A DNA stretch of 64,000 nt from CAYPKG01 sp964411275 (GTDB taxonomy: Bacteria; Bacillota; Clostridia; Christensenellales; CAG-138): the NCBI GenBank assembly GCA_964411275.1, contig CAYPKG010000003.1, positions 50,680-114,679 of the forward strand, written 5' to 3'. Below, piece after piece: positions 32,316 through 41,417 of this stretch (the first letter of the stretch is position 1; each line of letters begins with the position of its first letter). The notes beneath the pieces are model-generated. The model was not told where the DNA came from and searched no databases. It worked only from the letters and a program-made list of their open reading frames with translations. The translations under genes were made by a program, and so were the position numbers.

Positions 32316-34511
32316 TTATATTGCCTGCAGGCCCTTGCCATTTTTGACGCGGGTTTTCTGTACATAGATCACCCCGGCCACGATCACAAGGCCGATGAGA
32401 TCCGAAACCCAGCCCGGAATGATCATGCCAAGGCCGCCGCCGATGAGCAATATGCTCTCATACCAGGTACACTTATCCTGCACAAACCCGGTAAGCCCTC
32501 CTGACAGGGCATACATCCCCAACAGGGCGGTACACACGTTTAATATAATCTCGCCTACCCCCGCGTCTAACATCAGCATAGCCGGATTGAGCACGAATAT
32601 GTAGGGCACAATAAACGCACCGATGGCAATCCGGGTTGCCGTGACACCGGTTTTAAACGGTTCCCCCTTGGCGATGGCCGAGCCTGCCATAGCCGCAAGG
32701 GCCACCGGCGGCGTGATGTCCGCGATGATACCGAAGTAGAACACGAACAGGTGCGCGCTCATGATCATAGACATGGTGGCGTCGCCCACATTGGCAATCC
32801 CCTCCCGGGCGCACAGCATGCCGATGATGGCGGGCGCGCACACCGTGGAGGTTATCAGGTAATTGGCGGTCGTTGGCACGCCCATGCCCAATACGATGCT
32901 GGCAAGCATTGTAAAGAACATCATGAGGAATATGTTGTTGCCCGCCAGTTGTGCAAGACCGGTGGCGAACTTCAGCCCAAGGCCGGTCAACGTCACCGCG
33001 CCCACGATCATGCCCGCCGTAGCGCAGGCCACCGCAACGGAGAGGACGCCCCGGGCGCCGTTTTTCAGCGCGTCGAGTATATCCATGGGTTCAAAGCCCA
33101 GCTTTCTTCGCAGCGCGCAAATCAGCAGCCATACCCCGATGGCGATGAGGCAATACGTTCCGATGCCTTCCTTGCCAAAGGCAATTATGGCAGCCAGCAC
33201 CCCGCCTACCGGGATAAAAGCGAACCAATTGATGGAGTACGCCATCAGCGACGCTAAAATCGCGCCGATGGCAGCATACGTGGGCGTCAGCCCATAGGAG
33301 AGAATGAATATCATAAACACAAGCGGCAGCAGCAGGAAGCCCCGCTCCTTCATCACCTGCTTAAGCACAGGCATTTCCTCGTCCGGCAGACCCTTGAGGC
33401 CCAGCTTACGCGCCTCGTGATGCACGGAAATGAATATGCCGGAGAAATACAGGATCGCCGGAATGACGGCGGACAGCACCACCCTGCCGTAGGTAAAGCC
33501 CGTGACCTCCGCCATCAAAAACGCCGCCGCACCCATGATAGGCGGCATCAATTGCCCGCCGGTGGACGCCGCCGCCTCAACCGCGCCGGCAAACTCCGGT
33601 TTATAGCCCATGCGCTTCATAGCCGGGATCGTAAACGACCCGGTGCCCACGGTGTTTGCCACTGAGGAGCCGGAAACCGTGCCCTGGAGCGCAGAGGAAA
33701 TGACCGCCACCTTCGCAGGGCCCCCGACCCGCTTGCCGGCAATGGCGTTTGCCAGGTCGATAAACAGCTTGCCCACGCCGGTTTTCTCGAGAAACGCGCC
33801 GAAGAGTATAAACAGGAATATGAACGTGGAGCTGACCCCCAAAGGCGTTCCGAAAATGCCGGACTGTGTAAAATACATATGGGTGGACAGCTGCCTGAGG
33901 GAGTACCCCCTGTGTCCAAACGTCCCAGGTATGTAATTGCCAAACAATGTGTACAGCAGAAAACAACTCACGATAATGAGAATCGGCAGGCCCACCACCC
34001 GGCGGCACGCCTCCATGACCATGAGTATGCCGATCAGGCCCACAACAATCTCAAACATACCGTAGTTGCCCATATTGCGAACCACATATTCGTAATTCAC
34101 CGGGATATACAGTACCAGCCCCAGCGCCAGAAACGCCAGCACCCAGTCATACCAGGGGATGATGTCTTTGCGCATCTCCTTCTTCGCTGGAAAGAGCAGA
34201 AACACCAAAAAGAGCACAAAGCTTAAGTGGTATGCCCGCAATAGCTGTTGCGGGATTGTGAATATGCTGGTGTACAGCTGAAAAACGGAAAACGCAATGA
34301 GTATGATGGATGTAAAAATGGTAAGCGGCTTGTTCAGCCGGTTGCGGTATGCGCTTTCCCGGTCATACTTTCTAAGTACCGCTTCGGCCTCCGCCGCGGC
34401 GATTTCCGCCTCCGTCATGCCGGTGGTATCGATGTCCAGCCCCACATTCATCTCAAACGCGTCCTTTTTGTGCGCCTGTTTTTCCCCGGTTCTTTTTTTA
34501 AACAACGCCAT
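32316..34511 (-). CDS. TRAP transporter fused permease (TAXI type)
   Basis: 731 residues from ATG 34511 with GGGGGAAAG upstream. A charged N-terminus is followed by four helices of the small (DctQ-like) part and about a dozen helices of DctM, with GGPAKVAVISSALQGTVSGS and AAASTGGQLMPPIMGAAAF. It uses an ion gradient to import a solute brought by the TAXI binding protein at 35188-36135. It is intact, unlike the homologue at 16653-18209, and gives the reference for where that one breaks. It is the last gene of the three-gene operon. Confidence 0.92.
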   Translation of the reverse strand: MALFKKRTGEKQAHKKDAFEMNVGLDIDTTGMTEAEIAAAEAEAVLRKYDRESAYRNRLNKPLTIFTSIILIAFSVFQLYTSIFTIPQQLLRAYHLSFVLFLVFLLFPAKKEMRKDIIPWYDWVLAFLALGLVLYIPVNYEYVVRNMGNYGMFEIVVGLIGILMVMEACRRVVGLPILIIVSCFLLYTLFGNYIPGTFGHRGYSLRQLSTHMYFTQSGIFGTPLGVSSTFIFLFILFGAFLEKTGVGKLFIDLANAIAGKRVGGPAKVAVISSALQGTVSGSSVANTVGTGSFTIPAMKRMGYKPEFAGAVEAAASTGGQLMPPIMGAAAFLMAEVTGFTYGRVVLSAVIPAILYFSGIFISVHHEARKLGLKGLPDEEMPVLKQVMKERGFLLLPLVFMIFILSYGLTPTYAAIGAILASLMAYSINWFAFIPVGGVLAAIIAFGKEGIGTYCLIAIGVWLLICALRRKLGFEPMDILDALKNGARGVLSVAVACATAGMIVGAVTLTGLGLKFATGLAQLAGNNIFLMMFFTMLASIVLGMGVPTTANYLITSTVCAPAIIGMLCAREGIANVGDATMSMIMSAHLFVFYFGIIADITPPVALAAMAGSAIAKGEPFKTGVTATRIAIGAFIVPYIFVLNPAMLMLDAGVGEIILNVCTALLGMYALSGGLTGFVQDKCTWYESILLIGGGLGMIIPGWVSDLIGLVIVAGVIYVQKTRVKNGKGLQAI

Positions 34512-34611
34512 AGGCTTTCCCCCACTTCTTGAATAGTATTGCTCTGCAAATGAACGGTTGTGCATCTGCACGTTTAGTGTTGCGCATTGCTCTGCGCAAA
34601 ATATATCTCAC

Positions 34612-35181
34612 TCAGCTTTCATTGGCAGAGTAATAGCGTAACAGGGAGAAGGCAGCCTGCTCCACAAGCGACACCCGCCGCACCTGAAACTCCACCAGTT
34701 TCCCCGCCCCCGCCAGGTCGTTCAACCGAATGCTTTGCTGCCGGTACAGGATATGATGATCCGGAACCTCCTGGGTCATCAGTAAAAATGAATTCATGAC
34801 TTTATCGATCCCGGTCAGCAGATACCCCTCCGGGGTTTTGGTCAATTCCTTGCCAACCCCGTCGGCCGGAATGGGAATGCCCGCGCCAAATGTCTGAAAC
34901 AGGCTCTCCCGCGCCACCATCTCCCGGCCCGTCCACTCTATTGTGTCCACAACGGGCGAAAGGTTTGCGCTGTGCGTATAGGCCAAATAATATTTCTCGC
35001 CCCTCTTCATAGGCAGCATGAGTATGGTTTTTTGATGGTCCCTCGCCTGCCGCACCGTAAGCCTTGGCAGAACAGGCGTTAAGATTATGATAAGAATTCC
35101 GATTGTAACGAGCAGGGGAACAAGCAGTTTGTGCTTGCTCCCCAGCCGATTTTGCTGCTTAGAGTCGTGATTGTCCCTCAT
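34612..35181 (-). CDS. DUF1850-family protein of TRAP-TAXI operons
   Basis: 189 residues. One N-terminal helix (about 17-37) leaves the rest outside the membrane. The outer part has the pattern typical of DUF1850 proteins (YYLAYTHSANLSPVVDTIEW, then FQTFGAGIPIP). These are found almost only between a TAXI binding protein and a fused TRAP permease, as here, and may help the two dock. It starts six bases after the TAXI stop; no good ribosome binding site is seen, so translation is probably coupled. Confidence 0.8.
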   Translation of the reverse strand: MRDNHDSKQQNRLGSKHKLLVPLLVTIGILIIILTPVLPRLTVRQARDHQKTILMLPMKRGEKYYLAYTHSANLSPVVDTIEWTGREMVARESLFQTFGAGIPIPADGVGKELTKTPEGYLLTGIDKVMNSFLLMTQEVPDHHILYRQQSIRLNDLAGAGKLVEFQVRRVSLVEQAAFSLLRYYSANES

Positions 35182-35187
35182 GAAGGG

Positions 35188-36135
35188 TTACATTACGCCG
35201 ATTTCCTTGTAGTACTTCTCAGCGCCCGCATGGAACGGAACCGACACGCCGGTAACGGCGGCTGCCGGATCCAGGTCCGCGGCCTTCGGATGCTGAATAA
35301 TATCCTTGTTTTCAAACAGCGCCTTGGTCAGCTGATAAACGGTCTCCTCGTCAAGGTCCTTGGGGCAGGCCAGCGTCGCGAGAACCGCCACGGTTTCCGC
35401 GCCGGCGAGGTTGTCATACGCGCCTTCCTGGATGGTGTACTTGGCATAGAAGGGGTACTTTGCGATGAGGGCGTCCGCCTCAGCACCGCTGACCGGAACG
35501 ATATTGATCTTGGTGATCGCGTTGAGCTCCGTGATGGCCGGGTTGGGCACGCCGGCGGTCACGAACGCCGCGTCGATTGTCAGCTGCTGCATGGCGGTGG
35601 AGCTGTCGCCAAAGCCCAGATATTCCACCTTGCCCAGATCGTCGTAGGACAGACCGCAGGCTTCCAAAATCTGGCGGGCATTGGCCTCTGTGCCGGAGCC
35701 CAGGTCGCCCACGGATACCCGCTTGCCCGCGAGGTCCGCAACGCTCTTGATGCCGGAGGCCTCTGTGGCTACGATCTGGATCACCTCAGGATACAGCGTG
35801 CCGATGGTGGCGAGGTTCTCGAGTTTGCCGTCATCCGTAAATACTTCAATGCCGTTGTAGGCATAGTCCATCACGTCGTTTTGCAGGATGGCCAGGTCCG
35901 CTTCCTTATTGTTGAGGGACCGGGCGTTGGCTGCCGAAGCGCCGGAGGTGGAGGCGGTGATCGTGATGCCGTCCAGCTTCTCGGTCAATACGTTTGCGAT
36001 GACACCGCCAAAGGCATAGTAGGTTCCGCTTTCGCCGCCGGTAATCATTGTCAGATTAGTCTGTGCAGGTGCGCCGCATGCGACCAAACTCAAGGCCATA
36101 ACCGCAATCAACAGAATTGAAATCGCTTTCTTCAT
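35188..36135 (-). CDS. TAXI-family TRAP transporter solute-binding lipoprotein
   Basis: 315 residues from ATG 36135 with AGGAGG nine bases upstream. A lipoprotein signal peptide ends in LSLVACG. The mature part has the TAXI features TMITGGESGTYYAFGG near the start and VSVGDLGSGTEANARQILEA in the middle. It binds a small acid, often glutamate, 2-oxoglutarate or another carboxylate in this family, for the permease two genes downstream. A sigma-A-like promoter and an inverted repeat lie in the leader. Confidence 0.92.
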   Translation of the reverse strand: MKKAISILLIAVMALSLVACGAPAQTNLTMITGGESGTYYAFGGVIANVLTEKLDGITITASTSGASAANARSLNNKEADLAILQNDVMDYAYNGIEVFTDDGKLENLATIGTLYPEVIQIVATEASGIKSVADLAGKRVSVGDLGSGTEANARQILEACGLSYDDLGKVEYLGFGDSSTAMQQLTIDAAFVTAGVPNPAITELNAITKINIVPVSGAEADALIAKYPFYAKYTIQEGAYDNLAGAETVAVLATLACPKDLDEETVYQLTKALFENKDIIQHPKAADLDPAAAVTGVSVPFHAGAEKYYKEIGVM

Positions 36136-36160
36136 TGATAACACCCTCCTGTTTTGTTTT

Positions 36161-36232
36161 GATTGTATACATGCGTGGCTGGATACAATCTCACTATCTA
36201 TTAAGAATACATAATTATGGCTTGTTTTTCAA
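36161..36232 (-). promoter_or_regulatory. Promoter and inverted repeat of the TRAP-TAXI operon
   Basis: On the minus strand TTGAAA (36232-36227), 17 bases and TATTCT (36209-36204) make a fair promoter. Downstream, GATTGTAT (36161-36168) and ATACAATC (36183-36190) are perfect inverted 8-base arms 14 bases apart, between promoter and ribosome binding site, a good position for a repressor site. The stretch 36136-36515 holds no gene; besides these sites it contains the gap at 36384-36483. Confidence 0.5.
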
Positions 36233-36328
36233 GTTTTTTTCTTAAATTGGACATATTCTATTCACTTATGGAAAAAAAGTAACAGGATATCTTCCGGTTT
36301 TTCTACCAATATTTGCCGCGGTATGGAT

Positions 36329-36383
36329 TGCGGTTATTCTATATTTCAAGAGGTGGCAACCTATGGCATGACCACAGGCGAGG
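36329..36383. repeat. 55-base contig-end copy, left of the gap
   Basis: Identical to 36484-36538 on the far side of the 100-N gap. Fifty-five is a common assembler k-mer size, so these are most likely the same bases counted twice. Confidence 0.85.
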
Positions 36384-36483
36384 NNNNNNNNNNNNNNNNN
36401 NNNNNNNNNNNNNNNNNNNNNNNNNNNNNNNNNNNNNNNNNNNNNNNNNNNNNNNNNNNNNNNNNNNNNNNNNNNNNNNNNNN
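36384..36483. other. Assembly gap (100 N), probably spurious
   Basis: Exactly 100 N flanked by identical 55-base sequences. The two contigs probably overlap, so the true sequence likely has one copy and no gap. Confidence 0.9.
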
Positions 36484-36538
36484 TGCGGTTATTCTATATT
36501 TCAAGAGGTGGCAACCTATGGCATGACCACAGGCGAGG
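36484..36538. repeat. 55-base contig-end copy, right of the gap
   Basis: Second copy of 36329-36383. It contains the stop codon of the Pro/Thr-rich protein gene at 36516. Confidence 0.85.
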
Positions 36539-36935
36539 GCGACGCTTCAGGCGTGATGGTGGGCGTGGGCGTCGGCTTTTTGGTCGGCTTCGGCGTGGGC
36601 TCCTTGGTGGGCTTCGGCGTAGGCGTACGCTTCGGCGTGGACTCGGGCGTCGGCTTCCTGGAGGGTTCCGGCGTGGCGGTGGGCGTCGGCGTGGGCGATG
36701 GCGTGGGCGGCAGCGTGGGGCTTGGGGTGCTTGTCGGTAAAGGAATGGGCGGTAAGCTGGGGACGGGTTTTTCAATCGATTTAAGCGCAAAATACCCGGC
36801 TACAACAGCCGCCAAAGCAAGAAAAGCAAGCGCCGCAACCCGTACGGCACTTGTTCTGCGCCGGGCGGCCCTGGCAAAACGGCGGCCCTCGCGCACTGCG
36901 CGAAGCGTTTCGATGCGATATTTCCAATTACCCAT
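36516..36935 (-). CDS. Membrane-anchored protein with a long Pro/Thr-rich tail
   Basis: 139 residues from ATG 36935. A basic N-terminus (about 1-32) precedes one membrane helix (about 33-54). About 75 residues of PTP/KPT-type repeats follow (TPKPTKEPTPKPTKKPTPTP). The topology suggests a cell-wall-spanning stalk with nothing at its end. The antisense frame, a Gly/Val repeat, is a shadow. The ribosome binding site (AGGG) is weak. The stop lies in the 55-base duplicated contig end; if the assembly there is wrong, a folded domain could follow. Confidence 0.55.
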   Translation of the reverse strand: MGNWKYRIETLRAVREGRRFARAARRRTSAVRVAALAFLALAAVVAGYFALKSIEKPVPSLPPIPLPTSTPSPTLPPTPSPTPTPTATPEPSRKPTPESTPKRTPTPKPTKEPTPKPTKKPTPTPTITPEASPSPVVMP

Positions 36936-37012
36936 AGCCCTAGCTTGCGCAGAAAAATAAATTTCCAATCCCCCGCAGTTTATGTTGCAATCGCATTCCA
37001 ACGATACCCATA

Positions 37013-37048
37013 CAAAAGGCTGCCGGTATAAAGCCTGGCAGCCTTTTA
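37013..37048. terminator. Intrinsic terminator of purB
   Basis: AAAAGGCTGCC and GGCAGCCTTTT form a perfect stem around a 12-base loop, 14 bases after the purB stop on the minus strand. Confidence 0.8.
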
Positions 37049-37062
37049 TATGTTACAAATAT

Positions 37063-38493
37063 TTATACGTTGATTTCCGCCTGGATTTTCTCGCTTCCCT
37101 CCCGCTCCAGCAACGGGAGCACCGCCTCTTGGAGGTATTCCTCCACCTGCTCCACGCTGCGGCCGATATACGCCTTTGGCGCCAGCACTTTTTTGAGCGC
37201 CGCGAGGTCAAGCCCCAGCGCCGGGTCCCCCGCAAGCCGCTCCAACAGGTCGCATTGTGCGCCTTCCTGCTTCATCCGGGCGGACGCGGCCATGGAATGC
37301 ACGCGAATGATCTCGTGGAGCGCCTGGCGGTCGCCGCCGCGCTTGACGGCTTCCATAAGGATATTCTCAGTCGCGATAAAAGGCAGCATCTCCATGACAT
37401 TCTTTTCAATCACCGCCGGATACACCACAAGGCCGTCGCTGACGTTGAGCAGCAGATCCAGCACCCCGTCTATGCAAAGGAAAGCCTCCGGCAGGGAAAT
37501 GCGGCGGTTGGCGCTGTCGTCCAGCGTCCGCTCCAGCCATTGTGTGCTGGCGGTCATGGGGCCGTTCAACGCATTCGCCATCACATACCGGGACAAGGAG
37601 CAGATCCGCTCCGCCCGCATGGGATTGCGCTTATAGGCCATGGCGGAAGATCCCACCTGCCCTTTTTCAAAAGGCTCTTCCACCTCCCGCATATGCTGCA
37701 GCAGCCGCATATCGTTGCCAAACCGGTACGCGCTTTGGGCGATGGAGGACAGGAGGTTTAAAATCCGGCTGTCCAGCTTTCTCGGATACGTCTGCCCGGA
37801 TACCGGGAAGCAGCCGGGCATATCGAACTTCGCGGCGATTGCCGCGTCCAGCGCCTTGACCTTTTCGTGATCCCCCTCAAAAAGCTGCAAAAAACTCGCC
37901 TGGGTGCCGGTGGTGCCCTTGCTGCCCAACAGCCTGAGGCTGTCCATGACAAACCGCAGCTCCTCAAAATCCAGCATCAGATCCTGTATCCACAGGCATG
38001 CCCGCTTGCCCACCGTCACCAGCTGCGCCGGTTGAAAATGAGTGTACCCCAGCGTGGGTTGCGCCCGGTATTGAAGCGCAAAGCCGGACAAGTTTTTTAC
38101 TGTACCCAGCAGTTTTTTCCGGATCAGCATGAGGGCTTCCCGATACAGCAGCACATCCGCGTTGTCCGTTACATAGCAGCTGGTGGCTCCCAGATGGATG
38201 ATGCCTTTCGCCCCAGGACACACGAGTCCGTATGCGTGAACATGGGCCATCACATCATGGCGGTTTTCCCGCTCTTTTTTTGCCACCGCGTCATAATCGA
38301 TGTCGTCCACATGGGCGCGAAGCTCCTCCACCTGCTCCGCCGTAACAGGCAGGCCCAGCTCCATCTCGGCTTCCGCCAGGGCCACCCACAACCTGCGCCA
38401 GGTGCCATACCGGGCGTCAGGGGAGAAGATGCGCTTCATTTCCTTAGAGGAATACCGCCCGGACAAGGGGCTTTCATAGCTGTCCCGGTTCAT
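37063..38493 (-). CDS. purB: Adenylosuccinate lyase
   Basis: 476 residues from ATG 38493 with GGGAGGTG upstream. It carries the N-terminal ESPLSGRYSS segment, LGATSCYVTDNAD with the catalytic-site region, TLGYTHFQPAQ, and the superfamily signature GSSAMAYKRNPMR, where AYKRNP rather than PQKRNP marks this purine enzyme type. It releases fumarate from SAICAR and from adenylosuccinate. purA lies directly upstream with a 26-base spacer, so the two last steps to AMP share one transcript. It is distinct from the lyase at 15264-16604. Confidence 0.96.
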   Translation of the reverse strand: MNRDSYESPLSGRYSSKEMKRIFSPDARYGTWRRLWVALAEAEMELGLPVTAEQVEELRAHVDDIDYDAVAKKERENRHDVMAHVHAYGLVCPGAKGIIHLGATSCYVTDNADVLLYREALMLIRKKLLGTVKNLSGFALQYRAQPTLGYTHFQPAQLVTVGKRACLWIQDLMLDFEELRFVMDSLRLLGSKGTTGTQASFLQLFEGDHEKVKALDAAIAAKFDMPGCFPVSGQTYPRKLDSRILNLLSSIAQSAYRFGNDMRLLQHMREVEEPFEKGQVGSSAMAYKRNPMRAERICSLSRYVMANALNGPMTASTQWLERTLDDSANRRISLPEAFLCIDGVLDLLLNVSDGLVVYPAVIEKNVMEMLPFIATENILMEAVKRGGDRQALHEIIRVHSMAASARMKQEGAQCDLLERLAGDPALGLDLAALKKVLAPKAYIGRSVEQVEEYLQEAVLPLLEREGSEKIQAEINV

Positions 38494-38519
38494 GGGCACC
38501 TCCCTTTCTCCTGCGTATT

Positions 38520-39797
38520 TCAGCGGTAGATGATCTCATCCCGGCCAGGGCCCACGGACACATACGTGAGCGGGCACTGGAGCTGCTCTTCAATCCACAG
38601 GACATACGCCTGAGCCTCTCCGGGCAGGTCTGAAAACCGGCGCACGCCGGTGATATCCTGCTTCCAGCCGGGAAGATACTCCATCACAGGCGCCGCCCCG
38701 TCCATCAGCGGCGTAAAGGGGAACTCCCTTACAACGCTGCCGTCCTTCAGGCGGTACCCGGTGCAAACAGGGATTTTCTCCATATAACTCATCACGTCCA
38801 GCTTTGTCAACGCGATGTCCGTCGCCCCCTGCATCCGTGCGCCATAGCGGGTGGCCACCACATCGAATGGGCCCACCCGGCGGGGTCTTCCGGTGGCCGC
38901 GCCATATTCGCCGCCTGCCTCCCGAAGCTTTTCAGCCTCCTCGCCAAACCATTCCGCCACAAACGGGCCCTCGCCAACACAGGAGGAATACGCCTTGACA
39001 ACGCCCACCACCCTGTCCACCTTTGCCCCGGGAATGCCCGCGCCCAGCGGCGCGTAGGCCGCCAGCGGAGAGGAGGAGGATGTGAATGGATAAATGCCGA
39101 ACTCGATGTCCCGCAACGCCCCCAGCTGTGCCTCAAACAGGATGCTCTTGCCCGCCTTGTGAGCCTCATGCAAATATGCGCCGGCGTCGCAGACATAGGG
39201 TGCAAGCTCCCCGCCAAATCGATGCACCCATGCCATGACGTCCTCATAGCGGTGAGGGGGCGCGCCGTACACATTGGTCAAAGTCAGGTTTTTCCATTCC
39301 AGCACGGTTGTGAGATGCTTTTCAAACACATCGGGCAACAGCAGGTCGCCCATCTGGATGCCCTTTTTCTGATATTTATCGCTGTACACAGGCGCGATGC
39401 CCCGCTTGGTGGAGCCGTACTTGGCGTCCTTCAGCCGCGCCTCTTCCAATCCGTCCTGCTCCTTATGAAAGGGAAAAACGATGATGGCCCGGTTGCTGAT
39501 TTTCAGCCTGTCGGGGTTTACGTCGATGCCAGCGGCGCGAAGCATCGCGATCTCGCCGCACAGATGCTCCAGGTCGATGACCACGCCGTTGCCCAGCACG
39601 TTCACCACTTCCGGGCGGAATATGCCGGAGGGCATCAGGTTGAGGGCAAACTTTCCAAACTGGTTGATCACCGTATGGCCCGCGTTGCTTCCGCCCTGAT
39701 AGCGCACCACCACATCATATTGCTCAGCCAGCAGATCCACCATACGGCCCTTGCCCTCGTCGCCCCAATTTACGCCTACGATTGCGCATGTGCTCAT
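38520..39797 (-). CDS. purA: Adenylosuccinate synthetase
   Basis: 425 residues from ATG 39797; an earlier ATG is too close to AGGAGG. It has the P-loop GDEGKG, NAGHT with the catalytic His, STKRGIAPVYSDK, and the GTP/aspartate motifs TGRPRR and TKLDV. It joins IMP and aspartate with GTP. The promoter at 39861-39889 is strong. No PurR-type site was recognised. Confidence 0.97.
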   Translation of the reverse strand: MSTCAIVGVNWGDEGKGRMVDLLAEQYDVVVRYQGGSNAGHTVINQFGKFALNLMPSGIFRPEVVNVLGNGVVIDLEHLCGEIAMLRAAGIDVNPDRLKISNRAIIVFPFHKEQDGLEEARLKDAKYGSTKRGIAPVYSDKYQKKGIQMGDLLLPDVFEKHLTTVLEWKNLTLTNVYGAPPHRYEDVMAWVHRFGGELAPYVCDAGAYLHEAHKAGKSILFEAQLGALRDIEFGIYPFTSSSSPLAAYAPLGAGIPGAKVDRVVGVVKAYSSCVGEGPFVAEWFGEEAEKLREAGGEYGAATGRPRRVGPFDVVATRYGARMQGATDIALTKLDVMSYMEKIPVCTGYRLKDGSVVREFPFTPLMDGAAPVMEYLPGWKQDITGVRRFSDLPGEAQAYVLWIEEQLQCPLTYVSVGPGRDEIIYR

Positions 39798-39860
39798 ACT
39801 CATTTCCTCCTTGGCAAAACTCACATCGGTCAGGAGCCGCCTTGCTGACGGCCCGATTTC

Positions 39861-39889
39861 ATACTATAGAAATATCCGGCCATAGTCAA
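39861..39889 (-). promoter_or_regulatory. Sigma-A promoter of purA-purB
   Basis: On the minus strand TTGACT (39889-39884), 17 bases and TAGTAT (39866-39861), about 64 bases before the purA start. Confidence 0.7.
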
Positions 39890-39977
39890 ACAAAATAAGC
39901 GCAAAAGCAATAGCAAGTTTGGATAGCCCTATAATTTTTATGGATAAAGGCATCTTTATTTCGGACCATTCCGAACA

Positions 39978-41063
39978 TTAATAGGGATAAACCGCTTTCA
40001 TCAGCTCGTAAGGGTTGATGTACAGGCCCTCCGGCGTGATCATCGTCAGGTGAAGGTGGTTCGCGTCTGAATTGCCGGTGTTGCCTACATGTCCCAATAG
40101 CTCCCCCTGCTTGACTACATCCCCCGCCCTAAGAAAATCCGTCAGCCGCACCATGTGGTAATAATGGTACTCGTACCCGGCCTTGTCCATCACCAGCTCA
40201 TAATTACCGGCATACTTATTGTAGCCTACAGCCGTCACCTCGCCATCGGTACAGCTTAAAATCTCCGTATCCTCCCGCGCGCGAAAATCCATCCCGCAAT
40301 GCCGCCGCGCCCCGCCGTCCCTGTCATCATACCAGCCGTTTCTCCGGCTGGTTTTGATTTTCAAGGGAAACAACACGCTTTCTTCATACCCCTGAGGAAG
40401 CCCAGGATACACATAGGGCTTTACCGCCCCCTCATCGTCAAACACGGTCAGCAGGTACGCAAACACGCACCTGCCGGAAGTATAGCGGTCGTCAGACCCT
40501 TTGGAAACCCCGGCCATCGCCTCACTAATGGGCCTGAGCGCTATGGTTATGGTAACCGTTTCACCATCGAAGAATGCCTCGATATCGGTAAAATCAAGGG
40601 CCGTTACATCAGATCCCCACACGCTGCCAAGGGCCGCGGCATACTGCCAGGTCAGCCCGTCCAGGGACAGCGCAAGGCGGCCTTTCGCCTGTTGCAGAAG
40701 CTCCTGCTCCTGAAGAACCGCTTCCCCTGCCGCCTTCAACGCCCCGCGCAGCCGCCCGGCGCAGTCCTCCAGCACCGTTACGTTTTCAGAAAGGGCGCTA
40801 AAGCCCACCGCCTTGTCCCTGCGAAGGGCAAAGACATCCCTAGCCTCCTCGTCCAGAAAAGCGGACAGATCCGCCGCCTTGTCCACCGCTTGCTTTACCT
40901 TCTCCGGGTCAAAGGGCACAGGGGTGGGCGCAGGGGTCGCCGCAGGCGTCGACACAGGGGTAGGCGCTGGCGTCGTAAGGCTGCCAAATGTCTCGGCCGC
41001 ACAACCCATAAAGCAAGCCAGCAGTAAAACAGCGATCAACAGCATTAGCCTTTTTTGTAACAT
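39978..41063 (-). CDS. M23-family metallopeptidase lipoprotein
   Basis: 361 residues from ATG 41063. A signal peptide ends in LLACFMGC, a lipoprotein-type site. A TPAPTPV linker (about 30-55) and a helical region (about 60-130) follow. The C-terminal LytM-type domain keeps the zinc ligands in HCGMDF and HLHL, and YHYYHMVRL fits the usual motif. It probably cuts peptidoglycan cross-bridges or activates another hydrolase at the outer membrane face. An AAGGAAGG sequence is about 12 bases upstream, rather far. Confidence 0.82.
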   Translation of the reverse strand: MLQKRLMLLIAVLLLACFMGCAAETFGSLTTPAPTPVSTPAATPAPTPVPFDPEKVKQAVDKAADLSAFLDEEARDVFALRRDKAVGFSALSENVTVLEDCAGRLRGALKAAGEAVLQEQELLQQAKGRLALSLDGLTWQYAAALGSVWGSDVTALDFTDIEAFFDGETVTITIALRPISEAMAGVSKGSDDRYTSGRCVFAYLLTVFDDEGAVKPYVYPGLPQGYEESVLFPLKIKTSRRNGWYDDRDGGARRHCGMDFRAREDTEILSCTDGEVTAVGYNKYAGNYELVMDKAGYEYHYYHMVRLTDFLRAGDVVKQGELLGHVGNTGNSDANHLHLTMITPEGLYINPYELMKAVYPY

Positions 41064-41417
41064 ATGAGAAAAAACCTTCCTTGCCCAAATAGAACAATTT
41101 TTACATTTGAAAAGCCCTTGCATATAAGCAAAGGCCCAGACCATCAACAAAGTAGGTGGCAAAATGCCCCGTCATTTTGCCTCTTCAGAAAATACAATGT
41201 GCTAGAGTAAAATCCGTCAAAATCAGCGACATGCGCGGTGATTTTGACACCCTACATGCGGCAAGGCCGACAGACGATGTAATCGTCCGAGGTCGCAGCT
41301 GCATGGAAAACCCACCGCAGTGATCCCATCGACAAAGCCAAGGCTTTGTCGATGGCGTAATCCCTTGCATATAAGCAAAGGCCTTGCGTTTCATCACATC
41401 AGGCGATTTGCGCGATA
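41064..41417. repeat. Palindrome- and repeat-rich intergenic spacer
   Basis: No gene is supported here. It holds a 22-base direct repeat, CCCTTGCATATAAGCAAAGG plus CC, at 41115-41136 and 41362-41383. Three hairpins are also present: GGCAAAATG/CATTTTGCC (41158-41181), GTCAAAATCA/TGATTTTGAC (41216-41248) and the perfect 30-base palindrome CCATCGACAAAGCC/GGCTTTGTCGATGG (41326-41355), which recurs at 4297-4326. Some hairpins may end the sigma-factor operon or the M23 transcript. Confidence 0.75.

Noticed and set aside
36313..36960. Plus-strand Gly/Val-rich frame
   Set aside because: It is the antisense of the Pro/Thr repeat gene and crosses the gap; it has no ribosome binding site or domain.
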